Assembly: GCF_000092045.1 (NCBI RefSeq)
Contig: NC_007761.1
Span: forward strand, 1,057,001 to 1,121,000
DNA from: Rhizobium etli CFN 42
GTDB lineage: Bacteria; Pseudomonadota; Alphaproteobacteria; Rhizobiales; Rhizobiaceae
Direction: 5' to 3'
DNA length: 64,000 nt
Under the pieces are notes generated by a model. It saw nothing but the letters and a program-made list of their open reading frames with translations. It was not told where the DNA came from and did not search any database. The position numbers and the translations under genes were made by a program. This document shows, piece by piece, positions 17,761-27,018 of the stretch (position 1 is the first letter of the stretch; each line of letters starts with the position of its first letter).

Positions 17761-18954
17761 CTAACTCACCGCCGCCCGCTCCGCCGTCTTCAGCCGCAAC
17801 CCGAGCACCAGCGGCACGGTGAGCGCGTAGACGGCGACGACCGATAGCCAGATGGCGCCCGGCCATTCCTCTCGGACGAGGAAATAGAGGCTGGAAAAGC
17901 CGAGCGGTGCTGCGATCGAGGCGAGGCTGACGACTGAGGCCAGCACGCCCTGGAACTGGCCCTGACTGTTCTCGTCGACCTGCCGGGTGGCGAGCGATTG
18001 CAGCGCCGGTACGCCGATGCCGCCGAGGGTGAAGATCGGCATGACGGCGAAGATCATCCAGCCCTGGCCGGCAAAGGCCATGACGGTGAGCGCGAGTGAA
18101 ACGCCGGCAACACCCACGAGGATCGCGGCGCGCTCACCGAGCAGCCTGACGGCCGGTCCGGGCAGCAGCGCCTGGGCGAGCGTCTGGCAGATGCCGAAGG
18201 CGCCCAGCGAAAGGCCGATCGACAGCCCGTTCCAGTGGAAGGCGTCGCTGCCCCAGAGCGCCCAGCAGGTGCCATAGGCCTCGCCGGTGGCGCTGAAGAT
18301 GAAGAACAGGATGACGATCGGCAGCAGGCTTTTGACCTCCAGCACCGAGCGCAGCGGTTTGAGCGGATTGAGCGCCGCCAGATCGATCGTCTCGCGGCTG
18401 CCCGGGCGCGATTCCGGCAGGATGAAGACGGCGAGCAGCAGGTTGGCGCCGTTGAGCACGGCGGCTGCGATGAAGGGCAGCCGCAGCCAATGATCGCCGA
18501 GCACGCCGCCGGCGACCGGGCCGATGATGAAGCCGAGGCCGAACATGGCGTTGAACAGGCCGAAGCGGCGGGCGCGTTTCTCCTCCGGCGAGATATCGGT
18601 GATATAGGCTGTCGCCACCGAGATATTGGCGCTCGTCAGCCCGGCGATCGCCCGGCCGACGAAGAGCAGGGTCAGATTGGGCGCGAAGGCGAGGAAGAGA
18701 TAGTTGACGGCCGCGCCGGCCAGCGAAATCAGCAGCACCGGGCGGCGGCCGAGCCGGTCGCTCAGCGCCCCGAGCACCGGGGCGAAGATGAACTGCATCA
18801 GCGCGTAGAGCGCCGTCATCGCGCCGATCGTGGGCGCGACGTTTTGGGCATGGGTGATCTCCTGCAGCAGCGACGGCAGGATCGGGAAAATCAGCCCGAT
18901 GCCGACGGCATCGAGGACAATGGCGGTGAAGATGACGATAAGGGATCTTGTCAT
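17761..18954 (-). CDS. TetA-like MFS drug efflux transporter
   Basis: The 397-residue protein has about 12 membrane segments and the TCR/Tet-type MFS motifs: LDAVGIGLIFPILPSLL in helix 1, GALSDRLGRRPVLL in the loop 2-3 motif A, and GLTSANISVATAYITDI in the middle. It is a probable proton-coupled efflux pump. I chose the ATG at 18954; the frame to 19122 adds a non-membrane stretch lacking support. No adjacent tetR was seen, so regulation and substrate are unknown. Similarity to TetA does not by itself show tetracycline resistance. Confidence 0.88.
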   Translation of the reverse strand: MTRSLIVIFTAIVLDAVGIGLIFPILPSLLQEITHAQNVAPTIGAMTALYALMQFIFAPVLGALSDRLGRRPVLLISLAGAAVNYLFLAFAPNLTLLFVGRAIAGLTSANISVATAYITDISPEEKRARRFGLFNAMFGLGFIIGPVAGGVLGDHWLRLPFIAAAVLNGANLLLAVFILPESRPGSRETIDLAALNPLKPLRSVLEVKSLLPIVILFFIFSATGEAYGTCWALWGSDAFHWNGLSIGLSLGAFGICQTLAQALLPGPAVRLLGERAAILVGVAGVSLALTVMAFAGQGWMIFAVMPIFTLGGIGVPALQSLATRQVDENSQGQFQGVLASVVSLASIAAPLGFSSLYFLVREEWPGAIWLSVVAVYALTVPLVLGLRLKTAERAAVS

Positions 18955-19534
18955 GGGTGCGTTCCGGGTCGACGCGAGCGCACGAGCGCCGACAGAGTGC
19001 GCCGATGGCTCACGATGAGGCCTGATCTGGTCAGGCGTTGGTTTCAGGGAGGTGCTGGCCGAACCATGGCTGAAGCGCATGGCTGGCGTGTGCTCGACCG
19101 CCTGGACGACCCATTCGTCCACCTGTTTACTCCGCCACTGAGCGGATCAAGGGAGGCAGTCGCTTTTCGCGACGGGCAAGAGATACGCCGGATGGTTGCG
19201 TGCGGCAAGTCTGTTTTTGTGTGGGGCGGGTTGTCGCCATGAAGGGAGGCAATGGGCTCTGGCCCTCAGCCCACCTATGAACGTACACGGCGAGGCGTGA
19301 TTGAGGAACGGAGAGGCTGCCGCAAATCTCTTCTCCCCGAGGGGAGAAGAGGGATCGAGAGGTCCCGGCTCGATCGCCGTCGAGCGGCAGCCAGCGGATA
19401 AGTGGCGCGCCACCACCAAAGCAGCACCACCGATGACGCGTTTCGCCTGTCGTTCGGCGCATATGAGGTTGTCTCGCCGCAACAGGCGCTTCACCATGAA
19501 GGGAACTTCAGCTCCGCAAACAGACAGGCAGGCC
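18955..19534. other. Gene-free gap with one short repeat
   Basis: This 580-bp stretch between two divergent genes holds no frame I can support. The only structure is a palindrome near 19328-19349 (TCTTCTCCCCGAGGGGAGAAG), a member of a repeat type also seen at 22640 and 22745. Confidence 0.5.
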
Positions 19535-22510
19535 ATGACAGATATCGCGCAGATGCAGGAACAGCGATTGAGCGCCCTTCGACAGACCGCGTCGGGTGCG
19601 CCGAAGCTGCCGTCCAACCCGTTCTTCGGCGTCGGGCCGATCACCGATGCGACGACGGATGAAGTCGATAGCCGCCTCAGGCGCATCGCCTTCGATGCCT
19701 GGATCGAGAAGACCTATCGCAAGTTCGACGACCGGGGCAACGATATCGGCGGCTTCACCACCGCCGAGATTTCCCGCAGCATGCATCGTGGCTATCCGGC
19801 CGATAAGATCCTGACCGACATGATGCGCGCGATCCATCGCTATTTTGGGTTCCCGAAAACCAACCGCATGGCGGTGGGGCTCGGCGGCGGCCATAGCGGT
19901 TTCACCGTCTGCATCCAGCACCTGATGAATGCCAACGACGCCGGCCAGCGCGTCTATGTCGATACGCCGCGGCCGGAGAGCGATCCGTCGAAGGCTGCCG
20001 GCTTCTTCCGCCAGTCCTGGGCGACACAGCTGATCGAGATGCAGCGCTTCGCCGAGAAGGGCTGCGAGAGCCGCATTCATTTCGCCGCCTCCGAAGGCGT
20101 GATCCCGTCGGCGGCCGAACTGTCCAGCCTCGGCGTGTCGATCTTCGTCGGCGTCGGCCACGAGACAACAGGCGCCAATGCCTATACCAGCGGCGAGATC
20201 CGCGAACTCCTCTCCTGGCTCGACGGCGACCCGGCCAACCGCCATGCCGTGTTCGACGCCACCTCGATGCTCGGCGCCATGCCCTGGGAACCTGAATTGG
20301 TCAGCGCCGTCATGGCGAAATGCTGCCTGTTCATGCCGTTTCAGAAGGCGATCGGCGGCATCTCCGGCTATTTCGTCGCCTCCTTCACGCCGCATGCCCT
20401 GGCGCTGATCGAGAAGAACCAGCAGGATCCGGCCTGGGCGATCCCGCGCCAGCTGAAGATCGCGCCGCCGATCGATCCGCGGCAGCCGTTTTCCGCCAAG
20501 CGCTCCGTCGATGCCGGTCCGTTCTACGATCCGGCCGAAGACCGCATGCTCGGCGGTGTTATAAATACCTATAGCGCGCTCGCCTTTGCCGAGACCACCT
20601 TCGGCCTGCTGCAGTCCGAAGCCCGGGTCGGCTCCGTCGTCGATCTCAACCGCCGCTCCGCCGCCAACCGCGCGGTGATCGACGAGTGGGTCAAATCGCA
20701 TCCGCTGCTGTCGCTGACCGTGACCGAGGCCGAGCGCCGCGGTGCGGCCGTGACGCTGCTGAAGGTCGAGGATACTGACATCACCGATGCCGCCATCCAT
20801 GCCCGCATCATCGCCCGCTCCAAGCAGCTGCTCGGCTATGAGGGCATCACCCATCCGAACGGCGAATATGAGCCCGGCCTCGACGCGGCCCGCTACGTCA
20901 ATGCCTTTCCCGGCACTCCAGGCGATTACCGCGCCTGGGTCGGCGGCATCCGCGAGCCGGACGATGTCGTGGCGCTGCTGGAAAACCTGCAATATGCCTA
21001 TCTCAGAGCCAAGATCGTCGTGCTCGAGGAGGAGCTCGCCAAACACGGCGTCACCTTCGAGGCGCCTGCCAAGGCCGATGGCGCCGTGCGCAAAGACGAT
21101 CCGAACCGCGCCTATACGGTGCTGATCGCCGATCTCGTCGGCTTACGCTTCGGCGCCGATGGCGAGCCTGACTACAGCGAGGTCAAGGCCTATATCGAGG
21201 AGAAGGGCGGTAGCTTCCATCTCGGCCCGATCGGTGATCGTTCGGCGCTCGAAAAGGGCCGCATCCACTTCTTCTACCAGCCGAACCTCAGCACCGAGGC
21301 GGAGATCCTGCCGCAGACCGACAAGGGCCAGTATGACGCGCTGATCGCGGCGGCGACCTTCATCCCGAAATCCTCCGTCTTCCCGCTCGGCGGCGTGCGC
21401 ATTGGTGCGGGCACCGGCAATATGGGTTCGGCCTCCTGGGGCGGCGGCAATGGCGAGGGCGGCGAGGCGCCGCTGATGAACACGCCCGGCATCAACAGCC
21501 GGGCGACCGCCCAGATGGTTTTCAAGGCGATCCTGAAGGTCGTGCCCGACCTGCCGGTCGACAGATTGCACCGGATGGTCGCCGGCGGTGATTTCGATAC
21601 CGGCCGCCAGCTGAAGGATTTCCCGACGGCCAAGCTCGAGGGCCGCAAGCTTGCCGTTCTCGGCTACGGCAATATCGGCCGTGAAGTCGCCAAGCTCGCC
21701 AAAGCCTTCGGCATGAAGGTGGCGATCTATGCCCGTGAGCATCACAGGCGCTGGATCGAGGCCGAAGGTTTCGACTATGCCGCAAGCCCGGTCGAAGCGG
21801 CAAGCGGCGCCGACGTGCTCTCCGTCCATATCGGCCTCGGCCGCCTCGACGCCTCGACCGGCACCTATTCCAATGCCGGCACCGTCGATGCCAAGGTGCT
21901 CGGCGCCATGAAGGACGGCGCGGTGCTGGTCAATTACGACCGCGGCGAAGTCGTTGATCCCTATGCCCTCGATGCGGCACTTGCCTCCGGCAAGATCGCC
22001 CATGCGGCGATCGACGCCGATCTCTTCAGGGCTGCCGCGACCGGCGCGCTCAGCGGCCCGATGCTGCCCTACCTGCCGCTCGAAACGCGGCACAAGGGCA
22101 AGCTCGAACTCCTGCCGCACGCCGCCGCCGACACAGATCATCCCTCGCGGGTGACCGGCGCCAAGCAGGCGGTCGACCAGATCTTCGACGTCATCCGCTT
22201 CAAATCGGTCGTCAATCTCAAGGGCGACCTGCCGGAAGGTTACATCTCCGACGGCAGCCGCACGCCGGCCGGCATCGGCAAGGTGACGAAGCAGGTTGTC
22301 GCAGAGGCCAGTGGGAAGGCGGAGCTGCTGGAAGAACTGCGCCAGGTCTCGGAAAGGATCGCCGCCATCACCGGCGCGCTTTCGGCCGTTTCCGATCGGG
22401 GCCACCAGGCGCGGATCGTCGAGCGTTACACCGGCCTGCTGGTCGAAAGCGCCGACCGGCAGCGGGCGCTGCTCGATCAGCTCGGCCTCTACGGCCCGGC
22501 GGAGGGGTGA
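19535..22510 (+). CDS. Fusion of SerC-like aminotransferase and SerA-like dehydrogenase
   Basis: The 991-residue protein has two enzyme-like halves. The N-terminal ~380 residues look like a class V PLP aminotransferase of the SerC type: VFDATSMLGAMPWEPE is followed by LFMPFQKAIGGISGYF, with the likely PLP lysine at Lys271, and NTYSALAFAETTFGLL later. The C-terminal half, from about residue 530, looks like a SerA-type D-2-hydroxyacid dehydrogenase: LAVLGYGNIGREVAKLAKA near residue 705, YDRGEVVDPYALDAAL, and LLPHAAADTDHPS. This would join two successive steps of the phosphorylated serine route. The true substrates are not proven. The start at 19535 follows AGGCAGG. Confidence 0.8.
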   Translation: MTDIAQMQEQRLSALRQTASGAPKLPSNPFFGVGPITDATTDEVDSRLRRIAFDAWIEKTYRKFDDRGNDIGGFTTAEISRSMHRGYPADKILTDMMRAIHRYFGFPKTNRMAVGLGGGHSGFTVCIQHLMNANDAGQRVYVDTPRPESDPSKAAGFFRQSWATQLIEMQRFAEKGCESRIHFAASEGVIPSAAELSSLGVSIFVGVGHETTGANAYTSGEIRELLSWLDGDPANRHAVFDATSMLGAMPWEPELVSAVMAKCCLFMPFQKAIGGISGYFVASFTPHALALIEKNQQDPAWAIPRQLKIAPPIDPRQPFSAKRSVDAGPFYDPAEDRMLGGVINTYSALAFAETTFGLLQSEARVGSVVDLNRRSAANRAVIDEWVKSHPLLSLTVTEAERRGAAVTLLKVEDTDITDAAIHARIIARSKQLLGYEGITHPNGEYEPGLDAARYVNAFPGTPGDYRAWVGGIREPDDVVALLENLQYAYLRAKIVVLEEELAKHGVTFEAPAKADGAVRKDDPNRAYTVLIADLVGLRFGADGEPDYSEVKAYIEEKGGSFHLGPIGDRSALEKGRIHFFYQPNLSTEAEILPQTDKGQYDALIAAATFIPKSSVFPLGGVRIGAGTGNMGSASWGGGNGEGGEAPLMNTPGINSRATAQMVFKAILKVVPDLPVDRLHRMVAGGDFDTGRQLKDFPTAKLEGRKLAVLGYGNIGREVAKLAKAFGMKVAIYAREHHRRWIEAEGFDYAASPVEAASGADVLSVHIGLGRLDASTGTYSNAGTVDAKVLGAMKDGAVLVNYDRGEVVDPYALDAALASGKIAHAAIDADLFRAAATGALSGPMLPYLPLETRHKGKLELLPHAAADTDHPSRVTGAKQAVDQIFDVIRFKSVVNLKGDLPEGYISDGSRTPAGIGKVTKQVVAEASGKAELLEELRQVSERIAAITGALSAVSDRGHQARIVERYTGLLVESADRQRALLDQLGLYGPAEG

Positions 22511-22559
22511 GGCTATCGACGGCTCGGCGAGTGGCGATGGTTTCTAGCCGCTGACGCCG

Positions 22560-22800
22560 TGCCGTGCAGCCCCCTCATCCGACCCTTCGGGCCACCCGCC
22601 GGGGTCGAGCCACGGGTCTCGACCCGTCCTTCGGACCCCCGCTGGGGAGAAGGGAAAACAAGGCGCACCGGCACTACCCAAACGAAACCGCCGTGCTCAA
22701 TAGCACTGCATCCAATAGGGTCGATGGCGAAGCTGCGTGTTCCCCTTCTCCCCAGCGGGGAGAAGGTGGCCCGCAGGGTCGGATGAGGGGGCCGCATTGC
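22560..22800. repeat. Paired inverted intergenic repeats
   Basis: A segment at 22568-22650 (CCCCTCATCCGACCCTTCGG, then GCTGGGGAGAAGG) is matched in inverse orientation by 22742-22790 (CTTCTCCCCAGCGGGGAGAAG, then GGTCGGATGAGGGGG). Together they could form a long hairpin. They fill most of the 22511-22915 gap, which has no gene I can support. Confidence 0.7.
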
Positions 22801-22915
22801 ACAACCTAACATCATCACTCGTTCAGTGACCCGCGCCCGAGGCCGCTGGCCTGCATCGATCCGCAGCAGCCCCTTCATGCGAATGCTTTGAGGCTGAACT
22901 TGTGGAGCCCAAAAC

Positions 22916-22945
22916 AAAACAGGCGGCACATCGGCCGCCTGTTTT
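22916..22945 (-). terminator. Strong terminator of the small lipoprotein gene
   Basis: AAAACAGGCGGC and GCCGCCTGTTTT form a perfect 12-bp stem with a 6-nt loop. It lies 20 bp beyond the stop codon of the minus-strand gene at 22965, and the A/T ends give a T-run on the minus strand. Confidence 0.9.
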
Positions 22946-22964
22946 CGTCTCTTCGGGTTGCCCG

Positions 22965-23372
22965 TTACTTCTGTTCAGGCGCCAGGAACTCGGCGCAATA
23001 GGACGGGCCGTTGACGCCCGGAATGTCGGCGACGGTGCGGATGTCGCGGATCGTGTAATCGGAATTGGTGGTGATTTCGGCCTGGCAGCGCAGATAGGCG
23101 GTGCGGGCGGCGGCGATCTGCTTGCCGCGCTTGCCATCGGCGCCTTCGGCATATTTCGCCGGAATGCGCACGGTCTTATAGCCGCCGCGCCAGGTATAGA
23201 TGGTGCTCGCACCTTCCTCACGGTCGCTGATCGGCGGCCCGTAGGCGGCAAAGAAGATGCCGGCCGATTTGCCGACCCAGCGGGCCTCGATCGGATTGCC
23301 GGCGGAAGGAATGGTCGTGCATCCGGCAAGCGCAATTGCAAGCCCGGCCGCGGTGATGGTGCGGAGTTTCAT
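22965..23372 (-). CDS. Small hypothetical lipoprotein
   Basis: The 135-residue protein starts MKLRTITAAGLAIALAGCTT, a clear type II signal with lipobox LAGC, so the mature N-terminus would be Cys18. The remainder (ARWVGKSAGIFFAAYGPP, YTWRGGYKTVRIP) is unique to me but looks like a compact periplasmic domain with a pair of later cysteines (YLRCQAE, SYCAEF). It is transcribed alone and has a strong terminator. Function unknown. Confidence 0.85.
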   Translation of the reverse strand: MKLRTITAAGLAIALAGCTTIPSAGNPIEARWVGKSAGIFFAAYGPPISDREEGASTIYTWRGGYKTVRIPAKYAEGADGKRGKQIAAARTAYLRCQAEITTNSDYTIRDIRTVADIPGVNGPSYCAEFLAPEQK

Positions 23373-23634
23373 CGTGTCGTCCCTGATCTCTGGCGCAGTG
23401 GCTGCGAAGCCGCCGTCGCGGCGGTTTCGCCTGTCCCGCCGAGCCCTTTAGCGCGGAACCCGGCAAAAGAAAATTGCCCCTTTTGCACTTCCGATTAATT
23501 TGCCCGGGGTGTGTCTTTTTGCTGCAGCAGTTCCTTCCGGCCCCTGTCATCAACCCGTCAAAAATTCCCTTGGTTTTTTGAAATTTGGTGCTTGTGCAAC
23601 CAGATAGGCTGTTCTATAGAAGCGCCGCTGGTCA

Positions 23635-23711
23635 CGGAGTGTAGCGCAGTCTGGTAGCGCACCACGTTCGGGACGTGGGGGTCGAGTGTTCGAATCACTC
23701 CACTCCGACCA
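23635..23711 (+). tRNA. tRNA-Pro (anticodon CGG)
   Basis: The acceptor arms CGGAGTG (23635-23641) and CACTCCG (23701-23707) pair fully, followed by A and an encoded CCA. The anticodon stem CCACG/CGTGG encloses TTCGGGA, giving anticodon CGG. The T arm carries GTTCGAATC. A DNA-ligase relic begins 100 bp downstream. Confidence 0.97.
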
Positions 23712-23811
23712 GCGAGAAACCCCTTTGTGACAGAGGGGAGTGGTGATCCCGAGCGCCAAAAGATTATCCGACAGATTCAAACCGACAGAATCGACAGATA
23801 TCGGTTTGAGA

Positions 23812-23905
23812 TCACTCGATCTCGTAGACGTCGGCGGACGCCCTGTTCACGAAGCCCCATGAGGCACGCCGCAGCTTCCCATCATACGTCCAGGCCCGCT
23901 CGATT
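23812..23905 (-). pseudogene. 3' remnant of an ATP-dependent DNA ligase
   Basis: The minus strand reads ERAWTYDGKLRRAS, then after a disrupted stretch ASADVYEIE and TGA at 23812. Intact ligases of the LigD/LigC type end RxWTHDGKLRHPSYKGLR and a short acidic tail, so this is the last ~30 codons with an internal indel where YKGLRE should be. No upstream part is present. The 23712-24144 gap contains nothing else I recognise. Confidence 0.65.
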
Positions 23906-24144
23906 TTCGGCGGACAGGCGAGGGCGCGGCATCTGAAGCTCTTCCGGCGCCCATATTCCCCGCAAATCCAAGGGGCAATAGAAATCATACCAAATGGAGA
24001 TAACGGCTCGGAGCCTCAGACAAGGCGAGGGCAAAGGAATTCAATTGCTAATTTAGCATGTTGTAATATTGTGGATGGGCGTTTTTTCATTGCGGTAAAA
24101 CCAGGTGCGCAAGCCGAAAACCTCGGCTGCGTGGAGGTATTTCT

Positions 24145-25497
24145 ATGGCTCTCCGCTCTCATGGTACAGCAGCTTTTTTCCTTCTTCTCCTCTGTTCAAC
24201 GATGATCCCGGCGGCCGCCCAGACGGCCAAAAAAGCCTCCGTCGGCGGCAAGGAATTTGATGCGGCGGCGGCCGCCCAAGCCAGACGGTTCCTGGAGGAG
24301 GGCCGCGCGACATTTCGCTTCGACACGTTCGGCAGTGAGGACTTCTGGGGAGGCAAACTCAAGCTTCACGAGGCCATCGCGGGTGAGAAGCTGGGTGGCA
24401 GGGGGCCGGGACTGAGCCCCAAGAAGGCTCTGGAGCTCGGTCTGAAGGTCGACCTCAACGCCATCCCGAAGGATGTCGCCGCAGCGCTCAACAAGGGCAA
24501 GGTCGATCTTGACGATCCGGCGAGCACGCTTGTCCTGCTGAAGGCCAATGCAGTTGTCGGGGTAACCGGATTTTTCGGCGACGATGGGAAGACGCTGACG
24601 TCGGTCGGCATCCAGTGTGCGGTATGCCATTCGACAGTCGACGACGCCTACGCTCCCGGTATCGGCCGCAGGCTGGACGGCTGGCCCAACCGCGACTTGA
24701 ACATCGGTGCGATCGTCGGGTTGGCGCCTGACCTCACAGCATTCACCGAGATGCTGCAAATCTCCGAAGCCGACGTGAAGAAGGCGCTGGCGGCCTGGGG
24801 GCCTGGCAAGTTCGACGCCGAGCTCAACCTGGACGGAAAGGCCTTCCGCCCGGACGGCAAGACGGCCGCGACGCTCAATCCCCCTGCATTCGGATTGGCG
24901 GGCGTGAATAACCATACCTGGACCGGGGCCTGGGGAACCGTCAGCTACTGGAACGCCTATGTCGGCAATCTCGAGATGCACGGGAAAGGCGTATTCTACG
25001 ATCCGCGGCTTGATGACGCCGAGAAGTATCCGGTTGCAGCCAGGACAAAGCAGGGTCACAAGCAGGACAAGGAAGACCGGATCACCGGCAAACTTCCGGC
25101 GCTGCACTTCTATCAGCTATCCCTACCCACCCCGCAGCCGCCAGATGGCACATTCGACAGCGCGGCGGCGGAGAAGGGAAAGGCCCTTTTCAACGACAAC
25201 GCCAAGTGCGCCACTTGCCATGTGCCGCCGCTCTTCACGGAGCCCGGTTGGAACCTTCATACGGCGGACGAGATCGGGATAGACGATTTCCAGGCGAAGC
25301 GATCCCCAGATGATCGCTACAGGACAGCGTCGTTGCGGGCCCTCTGGAACATGGAGAAGGTCCACAAGGGCGGCTTCTACCACGACGGGCGGTTTGCCAC
25401 CCTCGAGGACGTCGTCGAGCACTATAACGATCATTTGAAATTAGATCTGAGCGCTCAGGAAAAGGACGACCTCATCGAGTATTTGAAGTCGATCTAA
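24145..25497 (+). CDS. Exported di-haem c-type cytochrome, peroxidase-like
   Basis: The 450-residue protein has a signal peptide (MALRSHGTAAFFLLLLCSTM, cleavage near AAAQ) and two haem-binding motifs, CAVCH at 158-162 and CATCH at 355-359. The C-terminal half (TASLRALWNMEKVHKGGFYH, FATLEDVVEHYND) is the cytochrome c peroxidase/MauG-like pattern. It would act in the periplasm as an electron-transfer or peroxidase-type protein; its partner is unknown. No other cytochrome gene is nearby. GTGGAGG just before the ATG serves as ribosome site. Confidence 0.88.
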   Translation: MALRSHGTAAFFLLLLCSTMIPAAAQTAKKASVGGKEFDAAAAAQARRFLEEGRATFRFDTFGSEDFWGGKLKLHEAIAGEKLGGRGPGLSPKKALELGLKVDLNAIPKDVAAALNKGKVDLDDPASTLVLLKANAVVGVTGFFGDDGKTLTSVGIQCAVCHSTVDDAYAPGIGRRLDGWPNRDLNIGAIVGLAPDLTAFTEMLQISEADVKKALAAWGPGKFDAELNLDGKAFRPDGKTAATLNPPAFGLAGVNNHTWTGAWGTVSYWNAYVGNLEMHGKGVFYDPRLDDAEKYPVAARTKQGHKQDKEDRITGKLPALHFYQLSLPTPQPPDGTFDSAAAEKGKALFNDNAKCATCHVPPLFTEPGWNLHTADEIGIDDFQAKRSPDDRYRTASLRALWNMEKVHKGGFYHDGRFATLEDVVEHYNDHLKLDLSAQEKDDLIEYLKSI

Positions 25498-25631
25498 GTC
25501 TACACATAATTCCGTGCGCTTCCTTGGGGACGACAGTGGATTCCATATCCCGAGTCCGGCGCCAAAGCGGCCGTCGGGAGTAAGCGCTTCTGCACTGATA
25601 GCCTCGCCGCACGGTATTTCCGTCTCGGGCT

Positions 25632-26027
25632 TCATACCCCGCGGGTGTCGAAGTCCGCCCGAGCCTTCTCGATCACAGGGCGATAGTCGATTGCCCAATC
25701 GCTGAGTACCCGCAAAGGCTCGATCAGCGAACGCCCGGCGTCGGTGAGAGCATATTCCACCTTCGGCGGGATGGTGGCATAGGCCGTGCGCGACACCAAT
25801 CCATCGCGCTCCAGACTGCGGAGTGTGAGGGTCAGCATCCGGTGAGACACGCCGCCGATCTCGCGCATCATCTGGTTGAAGCGCAACGGTCCCCGTGACA
25901 GCACTCCGACAACCATGATGGTCCACTTGTCGCCAACGCGATCAAGAATCTGGCCGAGCGCACGGCAGTTGTTGTGATCTTCGCTCGCAGGCAAGTCCCC
26001 GGCCTGCGTGGCGGCGGTGGTGTTCAT
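25632..26027 (-). CDS. HxlR-family transcriptional regulator
   Basis: The 131-residue protein is a winged-helix HxlR regulator: NCRALGQILDRVGDKWTIMV at the N-terminus and GVSHRMLTLTLRSLERDGLV as the recognition part, ending in the PKVEYALTDAGRSL wing. The Cys at the family's usual redox-sensing position (NNCRALG) is present. It is divergent from an NmrA-type NAD(P)H-binding gene, with two inverted repeats between them, so it probably controls that operon and itself, perhaps in response to electrophiles or quinones. Confidence 0.9.
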   Translation of the reverse strand: MNTTAATQAGDLPASEDHNNCRALGQILDRVGDKWTIMVVGVLSRGPLRFNQMMREIGGVSHRMLTLTLRSLERDGLVSRTAYATIPPKVEYALTDAGRSLIEPLRVLSDWAIDYRPVIEKARADFDTRGV

Positions 26028-26044
26028 TGTCTACTCCATCAAGG

Positions 26045-26094
26045 CACGCACATCCCTGTGCGTGGCGCACTTTCATGTGCATTCTTGTGCACAT
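26045..26094. promoter_or_regulatory. Two inverted repeats between hxlR-type and NmrA-type genes
   Basis: CACGCACA-TCCC-TGTGCGTG at 26045-26064 and ATGTGCA-TTCTTG-TGCACAT at 26075-26094 are both perfect and share the TGTGC half-site. They lie 18 bp or more upstream of the regulator start and 60 bp before the NmrA-type start. HxlR binding is an inference. Confidence 0.65.
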
Positions 26095-26153
26095 ACCCGA
26101 TATCGATCATATCGTCACGTACATTTTGTTCGTTAACAGAAGAGGACGATGAC

Positions 26154-27002
26154 ATGAAGATCGGCATCAACGGCGCAAGTGGGAAACTGGGTGCGGCCAT
26201 CATCGAAGAACTCAGCTCACGCGGAGGCGGCCACCACATCGTCGCCATCTCCCGCTCGCCGGAGAAGGCATGTAGCGGCATCGAGGCTCGCAAAGGTGAC
26301 TATGACCAGCCAGAGACGCTTCAGGACGCCTATGCCGGGCTCGACCGTCTGGTGCTGATCCCCAGCGCAGACCTGCGTCCGGGCGTACGCGGAGCGCAGC
26401 TCAAGTCCGCCATCGACGTGGCCGTGGAGTCAGGTGTGCAGCACATCGTCCTGCTGTCGGCGGCAGGCACACGCGAGGCTGCCATACCTGCACTCGGCGA
26501 GTCCTACTGGACAGCCGAACAGCATCTGATCAGGTCAGCTCCACACTGGACGATCCTGCGCATGAACTACTTTGCACAGTCCATGATCGACGAGGTCATG
26601 ATGTCACAGAGCCAAGGAATGCTCGCTGGACTCGGCGAAGGTCGCGTCGCGTATGTCTCGCGCAACGACGTGGCCGGAGCGACAGCAGGAGCCGTATTGG
26701 GCGAAGGTCACGCAGGCGCGATCTACAATCTGACGGGACCCGATGCGCTAACGGGGCATGACGTCGCCGCAATTGCTTCGGAGGCGCTTGGCAAGCCCAT
26801 CGTGTTTGCCTCGGTTACCGAGGAGCAGCTGCGTGGCGGCTTAGGCCAGGCCGGGCTGCCCGATCTTGTTGTCAATGCCATCATGGACATCAAGAAGACC
26901 TTTGTCGAAGGACACTTCGATGTGCTTACACATGATGTCGAGCGGCTGTCGGGCCGTGCGCCGATCTCGTTCCGCAACGTGTTCGCGGCAACGAAGTCCT
27001 GA
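26154..27002 (+). CDS. NmrA-type NAD(P)H-binding oxidoreductase (QorB-like)
   Basis: The 282-residue protein starts with the Rossmann motif GINGASGKLGAAIIEEL and continues as an atypical SDR of the NmrA/quinone oxidoreductase-2 type (HIVLLSAAGTREA, YNLTGPDALTGHDVAAI). The classical YxxxK pair is replaced, as usual for this group. AGAGGA precedes the ATG at 26154; the longer frame from 25974 reads through the regulator region. It is followed by a DoxX-like gene 16 bp later, and the pair is divergent from an HxlR regulator, a common redox-responsive arrangement. Confidence 0.88.
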   Translation: MKIGINGASGKLGAAIIEELSSRGGGHHIVAISRSPEKACSGIEARKGDYDQPETLQDAYAGLDRLVLIPSADLRPGVRGAQLKSAIDVAVESGVQHIVLLSAAGTREAAIPALGESYWTAEQHLIRSAPHWTILRMNYFAQSMIDEVMMSQSQGMLAGLGEGRVAYVSRNDVAGATAGAVLGEGHAGAIYNLTGPDALTGHDVAAIASEALGKPIVFASVTEEQLRGGLGQAGLPDLVVNAIMDIKKTFVEGHFDVLTHDVERLSGRAPISFRNVFAATKS

Positions 27003-27018
27003 GGAGAACCGCGTAAAC

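Noticed and set aside
17761..18954. Tetracycline resistance determinant
   Set aside because: The protein is TetA-like, but there is no adjacent tetR and such MFS pumps are widespread in soil bacteria; drug specificity cannot be claimed from sequence.
18235..19242. 335-residue plus-strand frame
   Set aside because: Antisense to the TetA-like gene; no ribosome site and no recognisable domain.
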